A model generated the notes under the pieces. It was not told the DNA's origin, ran no database searches, and saw only the letters and a list, made by a program, of their open reading frames with translations. Made by a program: the position numbers and the translations under genes. 64,000 bases of DNA from Microthyrium microscopicum (taxonomy: Eukaryota; Ascomycota; Dothideomycetes; Microthyriales; Microthyriaceae): the NCBI GenBank assembly GCA_010405405.1, contig MU004232.1, positions 1,011,481 to 1,075,480 of the forward strand, written 5' to 3'. Shown here piece after piece: positions 59,894 to 64,000 of this stretch (positions are counted from its first letter, which is position 1; the number at the start of each line of letters is the position of its first letter).

Positions 59894-60404
59894 CTAGAGC
59901 ATACTGAGACCCAGATCGACCAGTTCCGCAAACTCATCACTACTCAATTGCGCATTCTGGAATCCTATTCCAACCACCAGAGTCCGCTGCTCCTCTGGTC
60001 GCTGCTTCAGCAACAAGCTACCAATCTGTGTCGCGACCAATTGGCCTGCTGTCTCGCGCTCAGGTGCCGTGCCGCCCAGTAACGTCGATGTTGTCAGATG
60101 TGGTGCGGGGAGTAGATCTGATTGCGGCGCATCTAAATCGGTCTCGAAGGATGCGGGCGGCACTTGATCTGGGTGTGGATTTGATAGCGGTATTTGGACC
60201 TATGGAGTCTATTAGCCGTGGTTGGAGCTATGAAAGCAGAGCGGGCAGTACCCAATGCGCTAAGCGGCCATTTTGGCAGATGGTAAGAACGATCTTGTCG
60301 GCAAACGAGATGCCGCTGGCAATTGTAGATATGTTATTTATAAACTTCTCCCCAGTCTTGGAGCGCACTGGGAATGGCGCTGGATCAGCCACGACTTTGT
60401 GCAT
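59894..60404 (-). CDS. proteasome assembly chaperone 3 (PAC3/Poc3) homologue
   Basis: Exons 60404-60252 and 60199-59894 (52-nt intron with GCTAAT branch), giving 152 aa. FADKIVLTICQNGRLAHWVQ + IPL across the junction and STLLGGTAPERETAGQLVAT are the family's two conserved blocks; the ending QNAQLSSDEFAELVDLGLSM is also typical. PAC3 (PSMG3; Dmp1/Poc3 in yeast) pairs with PAC4 to build the 20S alpha ring. The start MHKVVADPAPFPV is the first in-frame ATG; an upstream GTG would extend it ~40 residues without conserved-looking sequence. Divergent from ECM16 over 295 bp. Another proteasome gene, PRE5, is in the window but 51 kb away. Confidence 0.72.
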
Positions 60405-60699
60405 TGCTGCTGCTGGCACGGCGCTCGCTGAATCGCACCAATCACACTGCCGGATGCTCTGAATACCGTTCCCGTTGTTTGTTTTGAACTGATATTGGAG
60501 GCCGTTGTACGAAAATGTAGGATATATGAGCACGAGAGACTTGGGATAAGATCGTCAGGTCATCGAAAGCCAAAACGAAGCAACGAAAGCTCTGTTCCTT
60601 CCCCACCAATCGGAGCTCCCCTAGCCCGCCCCTCCTAAAAAAAAGTTCATCCACCATCGAAATATCAAACTCATTTCCATATACACCACACCATTCGCC
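60405..60699. promoter_or_regulatory. shared divergent promoter PAC3/ECM16
   Basis: 295 bp between outward-facing start codons; an A-run (AAAAAAAA at ~60639-60646) lies ~55 bp before ECM16. No named element claimed. Confidence 0.4.
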
Positions 60700-63600
60700 A
60701 TGCCACCAAAATTTGTTCCCCGCGAGCGCAAACGCCGCACGCTCGACCGTCAACGCGCATCCCTCCCTGCTCCCCCGACAGACTCGGACGCCATCGAACT
60801 CATCCCACTCTCCAAAACCGAGCGCGAAGCACGCCGCACTGCGCTCAAAGAAGATCTAGCGCGCCAACATGCGAAGACGAAAGTTTCTAGCAAGAAACAG
60901 AAGCGGCTGGATAAGTACATTGATACGAAGCTAAAGAAGGAAGAGAATGCGGCTCTGCTTAAGAAAGTTGCGCGTGGGCAGGCGGGCGTGGATCGCACTT
61001 TGCTGAAGAGTACGAAAGTACTTGGGCGGGGAAGGGAGGAGAGGAGAGAGGGATTTGCGAGGGCGTTAAGGGAGAGAGCGGCGGGAATTAATATGGCGGA
61101 GGCGGAGGGAGTGCTATTCGAGAAAAGGAAGGCGCCGCGGGACCGGCTTGTTGATGATCTGGAAAGTGATAGTGACAGTGGGGAGGGTGAGAAGATTGAT
61201 GTGCATGGTGTCGAAGCGCTGGAGCCGAAGCAATTGTCAATTGCTGCCAGTGACAAGGCATTTGGAGGTGGACTTAAACGACCATTGGAAATGGATGAAG
61301 ATGGCAGACCAGTGATCAAGAAGAGAAAGAGAGAGAAGAAGGCAGTTTTCAAGATAGATTTACAGCCACCAGTACGGGATCCTTTATACGTGGACAAGGA
61401 CCTTGAGCCAACTTGGGACGGTTTCGACTCTGGAGATGATAGTCATTCGCATGAAGGCAGCACAAACGAATCAGGCTCAGAAAGCGAAGAACATTCACAA
61501 GGGGAAGAAGAAGAACAGCTGGAATTCGAAGAATCTACGGAGGCAACGGAAGAAACTAGTTCAGAAGAGGACGGCGAAGATGCGGATGTCAAGAAAGAAA
61601 AGTCAAAAGCACGAACATCAGCTTTCAAAGCGTGGGCTGAACAACAGCGCAATGAAGCGACCGGTTTCACACCCTCCAATGCACTCGCAGATTTGCCAGT
61701 TCTTCCCTCCACGGCGATATTCACACCTCGGCCGAAAGAAGAAGACCCACTTCCAGCAGAGTTAGTTGTTAAAGCAGATGCAAAGCGCAAAGCTTACGCC
61801 GTGACTGTCACTCGCTCAGAAGAAATACAAACGGCTAGACTCGAGCTACCCGTTGTAGCGAAAGAGCAGCAAATTATGGAGGCCATCTTCAATAATGATG
61901 TGGTCATAATATCAGGAGCAACAGGGTCTGGTAAAACAACCCAAGTTCCTCAATTTCTTTTCGAGAACGGGTTCGGAGATCCTTCTGGTCCTACTCCCGG
62001 GTTGATAGGAGTAACACAGCCTCGCAGAGTTGCAGCTGTGAGTATGGCCAAGCGAGTCGGTGATGAACTGGGCGACTCTGGAAATCGAGTTGCTCATCAA
62101 ATCCGATTCGATACTACAGTGGGCAAGAAGACTGCAGTAAAGTTCATGACAGATGGAGTGCTGCTTCGAGAGTTGTCACAAGACCTGTCATTGAAGAAAT
62201 ACTCTGCTATAATCATCGACGAGGCCCATGAAAGAACAGTCAATACCGATATCTTGATCAGTTTGATGAGCAGGTGTATCAAAGCACGAAAGCAGTTGGC
62301 GGAAAAGAAATCGAAGCTATATACGCCTCTTAAGCTTATTATCATGTCCGCTACCCTTCGAGTGTCCGATTTCAGAGAAAACAAACGACTTTTCGACGAG
62401 CCGCCACCTTTAGTTGAAGCAGAAGGACGACAGTTCGAGGTGTCTCCGCATTGGGCGCGCAGAACTTATCCCGACTTCCTTGAAGAAGCATTCAAAAAGC
62501 TATCAAGGGGCCATCGAAAACTACCACCAGGTGGAATATTGGTATTCCTGACTGGGCAAAATGAAATTCGAACCTTGATGAAACGACTCAAAGAAGAGTT
62601 TCCTGCAGCTCAACGAACAGACCAGTCTGGCCCACAAGTCGTAATCAATCCATCAGAGATGGTTATTGAAAACGATGATATGGACATGACAGACATGCCA
62701 TACATCGTTGATGAGGATAATATTCCCATTGACTGCGAGAGCGACGACGAGAGCGATGTAGAGATTGAAGGGTTGGATGATCCGGATGATGAGTTTAAAG
62801 TCGAGGGCGAAGAGCCTTCGACTGAACTGCTGAATTTTCATGTTCTTCCACTATACTCTCAGCTTCCTTCCAAGGAGCAGCTCAAGGTTTTCGAAGCAGT
62901 GCCAGAAGGATCTCGGTTGATTGTTTTGGCTACCAACGTGGCAGAAACAAGTTTGACTATTCCAGGAATTCGATATGTTTTCGACAGTGGCCGAGTCAAG
63001 GAGCGAAAATGGGACAGAGCAGGCGTACAAACCTTTGAAACTACTTGGGTCAGCAAAGCCAGTGCTGATCAACGAATGGGGCGTGCTGGTCGTACTGGTC
63101 CTGGCCATTGCTATCGACTGTATTCGTCAGCCATCTACGAGACTTTTCAAGATTTTGCAGAGCCAGAGATCTTTCGATCCCCGCTCGAAGGTGTGGTGCT
63201 TCAGCTCAAATCGTTTGGTATTCAGAAAGTGGAAAACTTTCCTTTTCCAACACCACCCGAAGCTATAAATCTTGTCAAGGCTGAGTCTTTGCTTTCGCAT
63301 CTAGGAGCACTGGACTCACACAAACGTATCACTAGCTTAGGGAAGGAGTTGCAGAACTACCCATTGAGCCCTCGGTTCGCACAGATGCTTCGGCTTGGGC
63401 AAGTATACAAATGTGTTGAGTTCATGATCGCAACAGTCGCCGCTTTGGATGTTCCAGAGATTCTCATCCCTCAAAGCCTACTAGGCCTCCAAAGCTATTC
63501 TAACGAAGAGCCTCTCTCACTTGCAGAAGAAGAGCTGAAGTCAGAGCGACAAAAAGCATACGGAAACGCCCAAAAACGTCTCTCACGTCTCAGCGACGCC

Positions 63601-64000
63601 AGCGACGCAATCAAACTCCTAGCAGCAGTTCTAGAATACAACAAAGCCGACGACCCAGAAACGCTATGCGAAGACTACTTTCTTCGCAGCAAAGCGCTCA
63701 AAGAAGTCAACCAGCTCCGCGAACAACTCACCGGCATCGTTAAAATGCTCCAGCCCAACACCCTCGGCTCCTTTCGTCCTAAACTACATACGCCCTCTAC
63801 CAAAGAAGTTGAGATTATCCGCCAGATCATCGCAGCTGGTTTCATTGACCAAGTCGCTATCCGTGCAGATTGCTTGCCTAGTCCGCCCGACTTTGAGAGG
63901 AAACCGAAACGAGCGATAGATGTACCCTATCGGACTCTCATCCCTTCCTTCGAAACTGCATCCGGCCAAATTGAGGAGGACCGTTCTGTGTTTTTGCATC
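60700..64000 (+). CDS. ECM16: DEAH-box RNA helicase Ecm16/Dhr1 (DHX37), partial at window end
   Basis: Open without interruption for 1100 codons to the window end, so the C-terminus is missing; no intron is needed. A basic/acidic N-terminal ~370 residues (MPPKFVPRERKRRTLDRQRA) precede the helicase core. Motif I GATGSGKTTQVPQF near residue 406, Ia TQPRRVAAVSMA, II IIDEAHERTVN with DEAH near 507-510, III MSATLR, IV LVFLTGQNEI, V VLATNVAETSLTIPGI, VI SADQRMGRAGRTGPGHCYRL. An acidic insert (CESDDESDVEIEG) between IV and V and the post-core ratchet/winged-helix region (EGVVLQLKSFGIQKVENFPF) identify Dhr1. It releases U3 snoRNA from the 18S pre-ribosome, activated by Utp14. Confidence 0.95.
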   Translation, partial: MPPKFVPRERKRRTLDRQRASLPAPPTDSDAIELIPLSKTEREARRTALKEDLARQHAKTKVSSKKQKRLDKYIDTKLKKEENAALLKKVARGQAGVDRTLLKSTKVLGRGREERREGFARALRERAAGINMAEAEGVLFEKRKAPRDRLVDDLESDSDSGEGEKIDVHGVEALEPKQLSIAASDKAFGGGLKRPLEMDEDGRPVIKKRKREKKAVFKIDLQPPVRDPLYVDKDLEPTWDGFDSGDDSHSHEGSTNESGSESEEHSQGEEEEQLEFEESTEATEETSSEEDGEDADVKKEKSKARTSAFKAWAEQQRNEATGFTPSNALADLPVLPSTAIFTPRPKEEDPLPAELVVKADAKRKAYAVTVTRSEEIQTARLELPVVAKEQQIMEAIFNNDVVIISGATGSGKTTQVPQFLFENGFGDPSGPTPGLIGVTQPRRVAAVSMAKRVGDELGDSGNRVAHQIRFDTTVGKKTAVKFMTDGVLLRELSQDLSLKKYSAIIIDEAHERTVNTDILISLMSRCIKARKQLAEKKSKLYTPLKLIIMSATLRVSDFRENKRLFDEPPPLVEAEGRQFEVSPHWARRTYPDFLEEAFKKLSRGHRKLPPGGILVFLTGQNEIRTLMKRLKEEFPAAQRTDQSGPQVVINPSEMVIENDDMDMTDMPYIVDEDNIPIDCESDDESDVEIEGLDDPDDEFKVEGEEPSTELLNFHVLPLYSQLPSKEQLKVFEAVPEGSRLIVLATNVAETSLTIPGIRYVFDSGRVKERKWDRAGVQTFETTWVSKASADQRMGRAGRTGPGHCYRLYSSAIYETFQDFAEPEIFRSPLEGVVLQLKSFGIQKVENFPFPTPPEAINLVKAESLLSHLGALDSHKRITSLGKELQNYPLSPRFAQMLRLGQVYKCVEFMIATVAALDVPEILIPQSLLGLQSYSNEEPLSLAEEELKSERQKAYGNAQKRLSRLSDASDAIKLLAAVLEYNKADDPETLCEDYFLRSKALKEVNQLREQLTGIVKMLQPNTLGSFRPKLHTPSTKEVEIIRQIIAAGFIDQVAIRADCLPSPPDFERKPKRAIDVPYRTLIPSFETASGQIEEDRSVFLH

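Noticed and set aside
60750-61397. 215-codon minus-strand Ser-rich frame
   Set aside because: Antisense shadow of the Lys/Arg/Glu-rich N-terminus of the helicase gene.

Overview
The window is nuclear DNA of a filamentous ascomycete (Pezizomycotina). Reasons: most introns are about 40-140 nt with GT..AG ends and CTAAC/CTGAC-type branch sites; intergenic gaps are short; orthologues are of fungal type (Rrp6, Nop53, Loc1, Ecm16/Dhr1, Vps55, Vps68, Mdm35, Lst7/folliculin, Yvc1, Fes1); and there are lifestyle genes (laccase, Old Yellow Enzyme, small secreted proteins). The class looks like Leotiomycetes or a close relative, but this cannot be settled from the sequence. No CRISPR, rRNA, convincing tRNA, complete transposon or virus-like element was seen. 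Coordinates of spliced genes are spans; exons worked out by eye are listed in the evidence, and each model keeps the frame and sums to a multiple of three.

Layout. 0.4-7.7 kb: a 7-exon ankyrin/2EXR-like protein, a small secreted protein (-) and a glycosylated membrane protein. 7.9-13.2 kb: a tight, alternating housekeeping block: PRE5 (proteasome alpha6, -), VPS55 (+), VPS68 (-), LOC1 (+) and an alpha/beta-hydrolase (-). VPS55 and VPS68, whose yeast products form one endosomal sorting complex, are direct neighbours. 14.7-23.3 kb: a TRP-type vacuolar cation channel (YVC1-like), a 54-residue spliced microprotein (-), a PQ-loop transporter and a Lys/Ala/Pro + Gly/Val repeat protein (-). 24.7-34.2 kb: an F-box protein, a 2.5 kb gene-poor gap, LST7/folliculin, then MDM35 (-) and RRP6 (+) from one divergent promoter.

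35.3-37.4 kb: two tandem, previously easy-to-miss zinc-knuckle (CCHC) genes with matching intron positions. 37.9-43.5 kb: NOP53 (-), an Old Yellow Enzyme with substituted catalytic residues and a PHO84-type transporter (-). 44.6-50.6 kb: a tiny secreted Cys protein, a Cys-rich single-pass wall/membrane protein and a laccase (-) with a long N-terminal extension. 50.6-54.1 kb is gene-poor. 54.1-64 kb: a Ser/Pro-rich protein whose hidden first exon joins to a zinc ribbon, actin (-, 6 exons, 375 aa), FES1, a proteasome-assembly chaperone 3 homologue (-) and ECM16/DHR1, which runs off the end.

How the genes work together: four genes serve ribosome/rRNA maturation (LOC1, RRP6, NOP53, ECM16), two serve the proteasome alpha ring (PRE5, PAC3), several act at the vacuole/endosome (VPS55, VPS68, YVC1-like, PQ-loop, LST7), and the rest are surface, secreted or redox functions.
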